From Streptomyces litmocidini (GTDB taxonomy: Bacteria; Actinomycetota; Actinomycetes; Streptomycetales; Streptomycetaceae): a stretch of DNA of 64,000 bases. The notes under the pieces are model-generated. The model did no database searches. It was given only the letters and a program-made list of their open reading frames with translations, and was not told the origin of the DNA. The DNA lies in contig NZ_BMTQ01000002.1 in NCBI RefSeq assembly GCF_014649755.1, forward strand, positions 200,761 to 264,760, read 5' to 3'. Below are positions 26,431-34,488 of the stretch, piece after piece (position 1 is the stretch's first letter; every line of letters starts with the position of its first letter). The translations under genes and the position numbers were made by a program.

Positions 26431-29172
26431 TCAGGGGACCCAGGTCCCACCGGGTCTGCCGTTGCCGCCGCCGGAGGTGTCCGTCGGCGAGTCGGTCGGC
26501 GTCGGTGCCGTGGTGGTGGGTGGCGCCGTGGTGGGCTCGCCGGTGTTGCCGCCCGTGCCTCCCGGGTCGTTGCAGTTCCAGTCGAAGACGTCACAGGTCG
26601 TCTTGCCCGGCTTCGGCGTCTTGGTCGGCTTCGTCGGGGCGGTCGTCGTCGGAGTGGCCGGGGGAGTCGTCGTCGGAGTGGCCGTCTCGGTGGGCGTCGG
26701 GGTGGCCGTCGGGGACGGCGTCGGGCTCGCGGCACCGCCGCCGAAGACGGGCTTGGCGCCTTCCAGCTTCTCCGGCTTCGGGAAGTCCTCGACGGGCATG
26801 TCCTTCACGGCGTCCGTCATGTACTCCCGCCAGATGCGCGAGGGGAACGACGAACCGTGGATCGTCGGCTGGTCACCCGTGCCGTACATCTTCTCGAACT
26901 TGCGACCCTGCTTCGTCTCGTCGTCGTCGAAGCGGTACATGTCGATCGCGGTCGCCAGCTGCTTCGTGTAGCCCACGAACCAGGCCGACATGTTGTCGTC
27001 GGTCGTACCGGTCTTGCCGGCCACCGCGCGGCCCGGGATCCGGGCCTTGCGGCCGGTGCCCCGGTCGTCGTCCACGACGGACCGCAGCACGTCGGTGACG
27101 TTGTTGGCGATGGCCGGGCTGAAGGCCGTCTTGGACTTGGCCTCGTGCTTGTTGATGACGACGCCGCTCCGCTTGACCATCTCGACGGAGTACGGGTCGT
27201 TCTGCTCACCCTCGTTGGCGAAGGTGGCGTACGCGCCGGCCATGCGGATGGCGCTCGGGCTGGAGACACCGAGGGAGAAGGAGGGGAACTCGCCCTTGAC
27301 GAGGGATTCCTCGCGGAGGCCGGCCCTCATGGCCGCGTCACGGACCTTGTCGATGCCCACGTCCATGCCGAGCTGCACGTACGGCGAGTTGGCGGACTTG
27401 ATCATGGCGTAGCGCAGCGAGATGGGGCCGTAGCTGGCGTCCTCGTCGTTGCTCTGCTTCCACTCGTCCCCGTTGTCGTCCCGCCAGATCTCGCCGTTGT
27501 ACTTGCGGATCGTCAGGTCGTCCTTGCCGTTGTAGAGGCTCTTGTCCGGATCGACGATGGTGCGCTCGGAGGCGTCCTGGTCCGGCCCGCCGTCCTTGTC
27601 CCGGACGCCGTCCTTCATCGCTGCGGCGAGCACGAAGGGCTTGAACGTCGACCCGACCTGCGCACCGGTGGCGTCGGCGTTGCTCCGGAAGTGCTTGGTG
27701 GCGTCGACGCCTCCGTAGAGGGCGACGATCTTCCCGGTCGCCGTGTCGACCGAAGCACCGCCGAACTGGACGTGCGTGTCCGTCTTCGGGCGCTTCTTCG
27801 GGTCGATGTTCTCCTTGATGACGTTCTTGATCGTGGCTTCCATCTTGTCCACCTTCTCCTTCTCGAAGGTGGTGTAGATCTCGTAGCCGCCGCGCTGCAA
27901 CTGCTCCTCGGTGATCCCGAACTGGTTCTTCATGTTCTGGTCGGCGGTGGAGACCAGGTAGCCGATCTGGCCGCCCAGATTGGCGCTCTTCCGGGGCGGC
28001 TGGACCTTGGGGAAGGTGGTGTACTTCGCCCGCTCCGCGGCCGAGATGTGCCCGTCCTTCTCCATCTCGTCGAGGATCCACTTCCACCGCTTGGTGGCTC
28101 GCGCGGTGTTCGCCTCGCGCGTGGCCTGGGGATCGATCTCGGGGTAACCGGCGGGGTCGTAGTACGTCGCGCCCTTCAGCACCGCGGCGAGCAGCGCCGA
28201 CTCGCTGGCGTTGAGCTTCCCGACGTCCTTGTTGAAGTAGGCGCGGGACGCGGCCTGGATGCCGTACGCGCCACGCCCGTAGTACGAGGTGTTCAGGTAG
28301 CCGGCCATGACGACGTCCTTGTCGACCTCGTTGCCGACCTTCATGGAGATGAAGAGTTCCTTCACCTTCCTCGTGAGGGTCTGCGACTGGTCGTCCAGAC
28401 GGTTGTTCTTCACGTACTGCTGGGTGATGGTCGAGCCGCCCTGGGTCTCACCGCCCTTGGCCATGTTCCACACGGCGCGGGCGATGCCCATGGGGTCGAC
28501 ACCGGAGTCGTCCCAGAAGGTCTTGTTCTCCGCCGAGATCACCGCGTTCTGCATGGACTTCGGGATGTCCGCGAACTGGACGATCTGGCGGTTGGTGCCA
28601 CTGCCCGTCGCGACCATGCGGGTCTTGTCGGCCCAGTAGTAGATGTTGTTCTGCGAGGTCGCGGTGTCGGCCTCGTTGGGGATCTCCACCTGCGAGTACG
28701 CGATCGTCGCGGCGCCCATCAGGCTCGCCACGAAGAACAGGAACGTGCCCGTCACGAGCTTCCACGACGGCATCCAGCGACGCCAGCCGTACTTGTCGTG
28801 GCGAGGGTAGTCGATGATCCGCTTCTTGCCCGGCGGGCGACCGCCACCGGCGCCGCCGCGCCCCGGACCGCCGCCGCGACCGCCACCGCCGCCACCGCGC
28901 CGTCCCCCACCGGGACCACCGGGACCGGAATCGGCGCCCCTGCGACGGCTGCCGCGCTGGGCGGCCCGGCGGGCCTCCGCGCGCCCGCCGTAGGGACGCT
29001 GCTCCTCTCCGTAGGAGGAGGGAGGTCCGTACGAGGCCGAAGGGGCCCCCGTACCGACGTCATGGGCCGGGGCCGACCTGCGGCCCACCGGCTGCTGGGC
29101 AGCGCGCCGTGCCGCCGCGCGACCGCCCGTCGGCGGCTGCTGCGGCGGCATTTTGCGACGATGCTCGCTCAT
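26431..29172 (-). CDS. Class A penicillin-binding protein (transglycosylase/transpeptidase)
   Basis: 913 residues, start MSEHRRKMPPQQP after GAGGAG. A 135-residue Arg/Gly-rich cytoplasmic head precedes one membrane helix (about 138-160). The GT51 glycosyltransferase has SAENKTFWDDSGVDP and GGSTITQQYVKN; the transpeptidase has the nucleophile Ser508 in GSTFKP, SANSPYV, and KTGTTDDNMSAWF. The last 100 residues are a Pro/Thr-rich tail with one Cys pair (CDVFDWNC). It polymerises and crosslinks peptidoglycan outside the membrane. The PadR gene is divergent. Confidence 0.95.
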   Translation of the reverse strand: MSEHRRKMPPQQPPTGGRAAARRAAQQPVGRRSAPAHDVGTGAPSASYGPPSSYGEEQRPYGGRAEARRAAQRGSRRRGADSGPGGPGGGRRGGGGGGRGGGPGRGGAGGGRPPGKKRIIDYPRHDKYGWRRWMPSWKLVTGTFLFFVASLMGAATIAYSQVEIPNEADTATSQNNIYYWADKTRMVATGSGTNRQIVQFADIPKSMQNAVISAENKTFWDDSGVDPMGIARAVWNMAKGGETQGGSTITQQYVKNNRLDDQSQTLTRKVKELFISMKVGNEVDKDVVMAGYLNTSYYGRGAYGIQAASRAYFNKDVGKLNASESALLAAVLKGATYYDPAGYPEIDPQATREANTARATKRWKWILDEMEKDGHISAAERAKYTTFPKVQPPRKSANLGGQIGYLVSTADQNMKNQFGITEEQLQRGGYEIYTTFEKEKVDKMEATIKNVIKENIDPKKRPKTDTHVQFGGASVDTATGKIVALYGGVDATKHFRSNADATGAQVGSTFKPFVLAAAMKDGVRDKDGGPDQDASERTIVDPDKSLYNGKDDLTIRKYNGEIWRDDNGDEWKQSNDEDASYGPISLRYAMIKSANSPYVQLGMDVGIDKVRDAAMRAGLREESLVKGEFPSFSLGVSSPSAIRMAGAYATFANEGEQNDPYSVEMVKRSGVVINKHEAKSKTAFSPAIANNVTDVLRSVVDDDRGTGRKARIPGRAVAGKTGTTDDNMSAWFVGYTKQLATAIDMYRFDDDETKQGRKFEKMYGTGDQPTIHGSSFPSRIWREYMTDAVKDMPVEDFPKPEKLEGAKPVFGGGAASPTPSPTATPTPTETATPTTTPPATPTTTAPTKPTKTPKPGKTTCDVFDWNCNDPGGTGGNTGEPTTAPPTTTAPTPTDSPTDTSGGGNGRPGGTWVP

Positions 29173-29543
29173 CGAACGACTACTCCTCGGGCAGGCGCGT
29201 ACGCCTGGAAGCGGCAGTTGAGTTCCGGTCCCCCCGAAATGCGCACGCGGGAACCCCATCGGAGGTCCCCCCGTACCGCAGCCGGTCACCCGCAGCACTG
29301 ACGCCCCACGGCATCGCTCGGTTCCCGGTGATCTGCATGCCGCACAGACTACGCACGGCCAAAACCCTCCTAGAGCCGGAGTTCACCCCAAATCGGGCAA
29401 GGCGATTGCCATGAATTGACGATGTGACGCCGGTCACGGCGGTCCCGCTTGTCGAGACAGGGAGGCCGTTCTATCGTGCTGATGTATCGAGTCGATACAT
29501 CAGCACGGCATAAGGGTCTCGAAGGCGGAGGAGGAGGCGACGG
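29173..29543. promoter_or_regulatory. Divergent promoter region of the PBP and padR genes
   Basis: 371 bp. The PBP ribosome site lies at the left edge, the padR palindrome at 29475-29507, and a comparatively AT-rich stretch at 29385-29425 that could hold promoters. No additional gene seen. Confidence 0.6.
29475..29507. promoter_or_regulatory. Perfect palindromic operator upstream of padR
   Basis: Two 16-bp arms (left arm CGTGCTGATGTATCGA) around a single G. The core ATGTATCGA..TCGATACAT matches the ATGT-N-ACAT style of PadR operators. It lies about 37 bp before the padR start, so autorepression is likely. Confidence 0.8.
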
Positions 29544-30224
29544 ATGAGCAGGCGCTCCGGCATCCTCGAGTTCGCCGTTCTCGGCCTCCTGCGCGAGGCC
29601 CCCATGCACGGGTACGAGCTGCGGAAGCGCCTCAACACCTCGCTGGGCGTCTTCCGGGCCTTCAGCTACGGGACGCTGTACCCCTGCCTCAAGACGCTGG
29701 TCGCCAACGGCTGGTTGATCGAGGAACCGGGCAGCGCCCCCGAGGAGGCCCTCGCCGCGTCGCTGGCGGGACGCCGGGCCAAGATCGTCTACCGGTTGAC
29801 CCCGGCAGGTAAGGAGCACTTCGAGGAGCTCCTCTCCCACACCGGCCCCGACGCCTGGGAGGACGAGCACTTCGCGGCGCGCTTCGCCTTCTTCGGACAG
29901 ACCGAGCGCGAGGTGCGGATGCGCGTGCTCGAGGGCCGCCGCAGCCGGCTGGAAGAGCGCCTGGAGAAGATGCGCGCCTCCCTGGCCCGGACCCGCGAGC
30001 GTCTGGACGACTACACGCTTGAGCTGCAGCGCCACGGCATGGAGTCCGTGGAGCGCGAAGTGCGCTGGCTGAACGAGCTCATCGAGAGCGAGCGGGCGGG
30101 GCGGGATCAGCGATCCGGCCCCGACGCCCCCTCTCGGCACGACAACGATTCTGGAGAGACGGGCGGCCTGCCCCGGCACGGGGGCAGTACCCGGCCGGAT
30201 CCGTCCGACGACACCGCCAAGTGA
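29544..30224 (+). CDS. PadR-family transcriptional regulator
   Basis: 226 residues, start after GGAGGAGGAGGCG. The N-terminal winged helix is RRSGILEFAVLGLLREAPMH, GYELRKRLNTSLGVF, SYGTLYPCLKTLVANGWLIE; a helical dimerisation domain follows (RRSRLEERLEKMRASLARTR) and then a disordered tail. ino1 follows at 48 bp, so the pair is probably one transcript under the palindrome upstream. Regulation of inositol supply by this protein is inference. Confidence 0.92.
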   Translation: MSRRSGILEFAVLGLLREAPMHGYELRKRLNTSLGVFRAFSYGTLYPCLKTLVANGWLIEEPGSAPEEALAASLAGRRAKIVYRLTPAGKEHFEELLSHTGPDAWEDEHFAARFAFFGQTEREVRMRVLEGRRSRLEERLEKMRASLARTRERLDDYTLELQRHGMESVEREVRWLNELIESERAGRDQRSGPDAPSRHDNDSGETGGLPRHGGSTRPDPSDDTAK

Positions 30225-30272
30225 AACCCTGCGCACAGCAGGGCTTCCACGATCACACAGGGAGCAACCGGA

Positions 30273-31355
30273 ATGGGTTCGGTTCGCGTAGCCATCGTCG
30301 GCGTGGGCAACTGCGCCGCCTCGCTGGTTCAGGGCGTCGAGTACTACAAGGACGCCGACCCGGCGGCCAAGGTGCCCGGCCTGATGCACGTCCAGTTCGG
30401 CGACTACCACGTCGGTGACGTCGAGTTCGTCGCCGCCTTCGACGTCGACGCGAAGAAGGTCGGCCTCGACCTCTCCGACGCCATCGGCGCCAGCGAGAAC
30501 AACACCATCAAGATCTGCGACGTCCCGAACAAGGGCGTCACGGTCCAGCGCGGTCACACGCTCGACGGTCTCGGCAAGTACTACCGCCAGACCATCGAGG
30601 AGTCCGCCGAGGAGCCGGTCGACATCGTCCAGATCCTCAAGGACCGCCAGGTCGACGTCCTCGTCTGCTACCTGCCCGTCGGTTCCGAGGACGCGGCGAA
30701 GTTCTACGCCCAGTGCGCCATCGACGCCAAGGTCGCCTTCGTCAACGCCCTCCCGGTCTTCATCGCCGGCACCAAGGAGTGGGCCGACAAGTTCACCGAG
30801 GCGGGCGTCCCGATCGTCGGCGACGACATCAAGTCGCAGGTCGGCGCGACCATCACGCACCGCGTGATGGCGAAGCTGTTCGAGGACCGCGGTGTCCGTC
30901 TCGAGCGCACCATGCAGCTCAACGTCGGCGGCAACATGGACTTCAAGAACATGCTCGAGCGCGAGCGCCTCGAGTCCAAGAAGATCTCGAAGACGCAGGC
31001 CGTCACCTCGCAGATCCCGGACCGCGAGCTGGGCGAGAAGAACGTCCACATCGGCCCCTCGGACTACGTGGCCTGGCTGGACGACCGCAAGTGGGCGTAC
31101 GTCCGCCTCGAGGGCCGCGCGTTCGGCGACGTCCCGCTGAACCTGGAGTACAAGCTCGAGGTGTGGGACTCCCCGAACTCGGCGGGTGTCATCATCGACG
31201 CCCTCCGCGCCGCGAAGATCGCCAAGGACCGCGGCATCGGCGGCCCGATCCTCTCCGCCTCCTCGTACTTCATGAAGTCCCCGCCGGTCCAGTACTTCGA
31301 CGACGAGGCCCTGGCCAACGTCGAGAAGTTCATCAAGGGTGAGGTCGAGCGCTAA
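30273..31355 (+). CDS. ino1: myo-inositol-1-phosphate synthase
   Basis: 360 residues, actinobacterial type: NAD-binding [37 protein letters not shown], the catalytic region [20 protein letters not shown] and [13 protein letters not shown]. It converts glucose 6-phosphate to inositol 1-phosphate for mycothiol and phosphatidylinositol. It follows a PadR gene in the same direction. An imperfect hairpin after the stop probably terminates it. Confidence 0.96.
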   Translation: MGSVRVAIVGVGNCAASLVQGVEYYKDADPAAKVPGLMHVQFGDYHVGDVEFVAAFDVDAKKVGLDLSDAIGASENNTIKICDVPNKGVTVQRGHTLDGLGKYYRQTIEESAEEPVDIVQILKDRQVDVLVCYLPVGSEDAAKFYAQCAIDAKVAFVNALPVFIAGTKEWADKFTEAGVPIVGDDIKSQVGATITHRVMAKLFEDRGVRLERTMQLNVGGNMDFKNMLERERLESKKISKTQAVTSQIPDRELGEKNVHIGPSDYVAWLDDRKWAYVRLEGRAFGDVPLNLEYKLEVWDSPNSAGVIIDALRAAKIAKDRGIGGPILSASSYFMKSPPVQYFDDEALANVEKFIKGEVER

Positions 31356-31375
31356 AGCGCCGCATTCTTGTCGAT

Positions 31376-31409
31376 CGAGGGTCCCCGAGGCACTGCCCGG
31401 GGGCCCTCG
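31376..31409 (+). terminator. Imperfect hairpin after ino1
   Basis: CGAGGGTCCCC can pair with GGGGGCCCTCG with one bulge. It lies 21 bp after the ino1 stop and before the MFS gene. Confidence 0.6.
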
Positions 31410-31430
31410 TCGTATGTGAGTCTTGCTGCC

Positions 31431-32702
31431 ATGTCCGTCGTACGTGATCTGCGCGTACTCCTGCGCCTGCGGGACTTCCGCCGCCTGCTCGCCGTCCGGC
31501 TGCTCTCCCAGTGCGCCGACGGCACCTACCAGGTGGCCCTGGCCACGTACGTCGTCTTCTCCCCCGAGAAACAGACCTCGCCCGGCGCGATCGCCTCCGC
31601 CATGGCGGTGCTCCTGCTCCCGTACTCGCTCGTCGGGCCCTTCGCCGGAGTGCTCCTCGACCGCTGGCAGCGCCGCCAGGTCTTCCTGTACGGCAACCTC
31701 CTGCGCGCCCTGCTGGCCTCCGGGACCGCCCTGCTCGTCCTCGCCTCCGTGCCGGACTGGCTCTTCTACGCCTCCGCCCTGGCCGTCACCGCCGTCAACC
31801 GGTTCGTCCTGGCAGGGCTTTCGGCCTCCCTCCCCCGTGTCGTCGACGAAGAGCGGCTCGTGATGGCGAACTCGCTCTCGCCCACCGCGGGCACCCTCGC
31901 CGCGACCGTCGGCGGCGGCCTCGCGTTCGGTGTCCGGCTCCTCGCCGACGGCTCCGACGCGGTCGTCGTGGCCTTCGGCGCCGTCCTCTATCTCTGTTCC
32001 GCCCTCGCCTCCCTGCGGATGTCCCGGGAACTCCTCGGCCCGGATGCCGACCTCAGCCCGCAGTCCCTCACCTCGGCCCTGAGGTCGACGGCCCATGGCC
32101 TGGTCGCCGGGCTGCGGCACCTCGCCGAACGGCGCCCCGCCGCCCGGGCGCTCATCGCGGTGGCCCTCATGCGCTTCTGTTACGGCGCCCTGCTCGTCAC
32201 CGTCCTCATGCTCTGCCGCTACGCCTGGGGCTCCACGAACTCCGACGGCCTCGCCCTCCTCGGGCTCGCCGTCGCCGCTTCCGGCGCCGGCTTCTTCGCG
32301 GCCGCCGTCCTCTCGCCCTGGGCGGTCGGGCGCTTCGGGCCCTTCGGCTGGATGACCGTGTGCACGGCTACGGCCGCCGTCCTCGTGCCGGCGCTCGGGC
32401 TGTCCTTCACCCCGGCTCCCTTCCTCGTCGCCGCCTTCGCCCTCGGACTCATCACCCAGGGGGGCAAGATCGCGACGGACACGGTGGTCCAGACGGCCGT
32501 GGACGACCCCTATCGAGGCCGGGTCTTCGCCCTCTACGACGTGCTGTTCAACGTCGCCTTCGTGGGCGCGGCGGGGGTCGCGGCGTTGATGCTGCCGCCC
32601 GACGGCCGGTCGCCCCTGCTGGTCGTGCTGGTGGCCGTGATCTACGCCGCGATCGCCGTGGCCTTGCGCCGGGAAAGCCGGAAGGGGTGGTGTTTCACGT
32701 GA
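31431..32702 (+). CDS. MFS transporter
   Basis: 423 residues with about 12 membrane helices. The loop after helix 2 holds GVLLDRWQRRQVFLYGN, an MFS motif A variant, and the second half RFGPFGWMTVCTATAAVLVP. It belongs to the DHA-like exporters but the substrate is unknown. The stop codon TGA lies inside a parS site: the last residues WCFT are read from the parS-centred palindrome. Confidence 0.88.
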   Translation: MSVVRDLRVLLRLRDFRRLLAVRLLSQCADGTYQVALATYVVFSPEKQTSPGAIASAMAVLLLPYSLVGPFAGVLLDRWQRRQVFLYGNLLRALLASGTALLVLASVPDWLFYASALAVTAVNRFVLAGLSASLPRVVDEERLVMANSLSPTAGTLAATVGGGLAFGVRLLADGSDAVVVAFGAVLYLCSALASLRMSRELLGPDADLSPQSLTSALRSTAHGLVAGLRHLAERRPAARALIAVALMRFCYGALLVTVLMLCRYAWGSTNSDGLALLGLAVAASGAGFFAAAVLSPWAVGRFGPFGWMTVCTATAAVLVPALGLSFTPAPFLVAAFALGLITQGGKIATDTVVQTAVDDPYRGRVFALYDVLFNVAFVGAAGVAALMLPPDGRSPLLVVLVAVIYAAIAVALRRESRKGWCFT

Positions 32703-32714
32703 AACACCACCCCT
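32683..32714. terminator. parS-centred palindrome A
   Basis: A perfect inverted repeat with 16-bp arms and no loop, whose centre is a complete parS site. It covers the stop of the MFS gene and lies in a convergent junction, so it can also fold as a hairpin in RNA from either strand. Confidence 0.85.
32692..32705. promoter_or_regulatory. parS site (perfect)
   Basis: GTTTCACGTGAAAC at the centre of palindrome A; it contains the TGA stop of the MFS gene. Another perfect copy starts 45 bp further on. Confidence 0.95.
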
Positions 32715-32723
32715 CCGGAGCGT

Positions 32724-32763
32724 CGGGCGGGTCCGTGTTTCACGTGAAACACGGACCCGCCCG
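32724..32763. terminator. parS-centred palindrome B
   Basis: A perfect inverted repeat with 20-bp arms and no loop, centred on a second parS. The outer arm sequences differ from palindrome A, so the two hairpins arose independently or diverged together. It precedes the 3' end of the CCA-adding enzyme gene by 14 bp. Confidence 0.85.
32737..32750. promoter_or_regulatory. parS site (perfect)
   Basis: GTTTCACGTGAAAC at the centre of palindrome B. Confidence 0.95.
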
Positions 32764-32777
32764 GCAGCGGGCCCTGC

Positions 32778-34244
32778 TCAGTCCCGCGCCGCCCACCATT
32801 CCTTGAGCGCGTAGACGGCCTGGTCGTGCTCCATCGGCCCGTTCTCGAGCCGGAGTTCCAGAAGGAACTTGTACGCCTGGCCGATGGCCGGCCCCGGTCC
32901 GATGCCCAGGATCTCCTGGATCTGGTTGCCGTCGAGGTCGGGCCGGATCGCGTCCAGCTCCTCCTGCTCCTGGAGTTGGGCGATGCGCTCCTCAAGGCCG
33001 TCGTAGGCACGGGAGAGCGCGCTCGCCTTGCGCTTGTTCCGCGTGGTGCAGTCCGAGCGGGTCAGCTTGTGCAGCCGCGAGAGCAGCGGCCCTGCGTCAC
33101 GGACGTAGCGCCGCACGGCCGAGTCGGTCCACTCGCCGGTGCCGTAGCCGTGGAAGCGGAGGTGCAGCTCCACGAGACGAGAGACGTCCTTGATCATCTC
33201 GTTGGAGTACTTGAGCGCGGTCATGCGCTTCTTGGTCATCTTCGCGCCGACCACCTCGTGGTGGTGGAAGGAGACCCGGCCGTCCTTCTCAAAGCGGCGC
33301 GTGCGCGGCTTGCCGATGTCATGGAGCAGGGCGGCGAGGCGCAGCACCAGGTCGGGACCGTCCTCCTCCAGGTCGATCGCCTGGTCGAGCACGGTCAGGG
33401 AGTGTTCGTAGACGTCCTTGTGCCGGTGGTGCTCATCGCTCTCCAGACGCAGCGACGGCAGCTCGGGCAGCACGTGCTCGGCGAGGCCCGTGTCCACGAG
33501 GAGCCCGAGGCCCTTCCGGGGGTGTGCCGAGAGCAGCAGCTTGTTGAGTTCCTCACGGACGCGCTCGGCGGAGACGATCTCGATCCGGCCCGACATCTCC
33601 TTCATGGCCGCCACGACCTCGGGGGCGACCTCGAAGTCCAGCTGCGCGGCGAACCGGGCGGCCCGCATCATGCGCAGGGGGTCGTCGGAGAAGGACTCCT
33701 CCGGCGTACCCGGCGTGCGCAGGACCCGGCCGGACAGGTCCTCGAGACCGCCGTACGGGTCGATGAACTCCTTCTCGGGGAGGGCCACGGCCATGGCGTT
33801 GACGGTGAAGTCACGCCGGACGAGGTCCTCGTCGATGGAGTCGCCGTAGGAGACCTCGGGCTTCCGGGAGGTCCGGTCGTACGCCTCCGAGCGGTACGTG
33901 GTGACCTCGACCTGGAAGCGCTGGACGGCGTCTCCGACGCGCGCGTCCTTCTGGCAGCCGACGGTCCCGAAGGCGATGCCGACCTCCCACACCGCATCGG
34001 CCCACGGGCGGACGATCTTCAGTACGTCCTCGGGGCGGGCGTCGGTGGTGAAGTCCAGGTCGTTGCCGAGCCGGCCGAGCAGGGCGTCCCGCACCGAGCC
34101 GCCGACCAGCGCGAGGCTGAACCCGGCCTCCTGGAAACGGCGGGCGAGGTCGTCGGCGACAGGGGACACACGCAGCAGTTCACTGACCGCGCGGCGTTGC
34201 ACCTGGCTCAGTGCAGTCGGGGTGTCTTCGTTGGCGTTCGGCAC
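32778..34244 (-). CDS. cca: CCA tRNA nucleotidyltransferase with HD domain
   Basis: 488 residues from a GTG (MPNANEDTPTALSQVQRR); another GTG five codons upstream is possible. The polymerase head has LVGGSVRDALLGRLGNDLDF (GGxVRD and the DxD metal pair), followed by RRDFTVNAMAVALP and the RNA-binding helices. The C-terminal HD domain has LLHDIGKPRTRRF and SFHHHEVVGAKM. It adds or repairs CCA at tRNA 3' ends; the tRNA-Ile in this window indeed lacks an encoded CCA. Divergent from the DUF6049 gene. Confidence 0.93.
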   Translation of the reverse strand: MPNANEDTPTALSQVQRRAVSELLRVSPVADDLARRFQEAGFSLALVGGSVRDALLGRLGNDLDFTTDARPEDVLKIVRPWADAVWEVGIAFGTVGCQKDARVGDAVQRFQVEVTTYRSEAYDRTSRKPEVSYGDSIDEDLVRRDFTVNAMAVALPEKEFIDPYGGLEDLSGRVLRTPGTPEESFSDDPLRMMRAARFAAQLDFEVAPEVVAAMKEMSGRIEIVSAERVREELNKLLLSAHPRKGLGLLVDTGLAEHVLPELPSLRLESDEHHRHKDVYEHSLTVLDQAIDLEEDGPDLVLRLAALLHDIGKPRTRRFEKDGRVSFHHHEVVGAKMTKKRMTALKYSNEMIKDVSRLVELHLRFHGYGTGEWTDSAVRRYVRDAGPLLSRLHKLTRSDCTTRNKRKASALSRAYDGLEERIAQLQEQEELDAIRPDLDGNQIQEILGIGPGPAIGQAYKFLLELRLENGPMEHDQAVYALKEWWAARD

Positions 34245-34488
34245 AACAGAAAAGGGTACGTGCCCCGGCTCACCGCGATGTCCCCGTTTTTCCGCCGGGC
34301 GGGGGCGCCCGGGGCCGGCCCTCCGCCGGGCGGGGGCGCCCGGCGGTGTCGGCGGCGACCGGTCGAAGATCGCCTGGAGCACTCCCCGGCACTTGCCCCC
34401 GGCGTGCCTCGTTACCATGCCTGGACACAGCGACCGGGAACCACCGACAGCGCTGGCACCACAGACAACGACGAGGACGGGCGAACGC

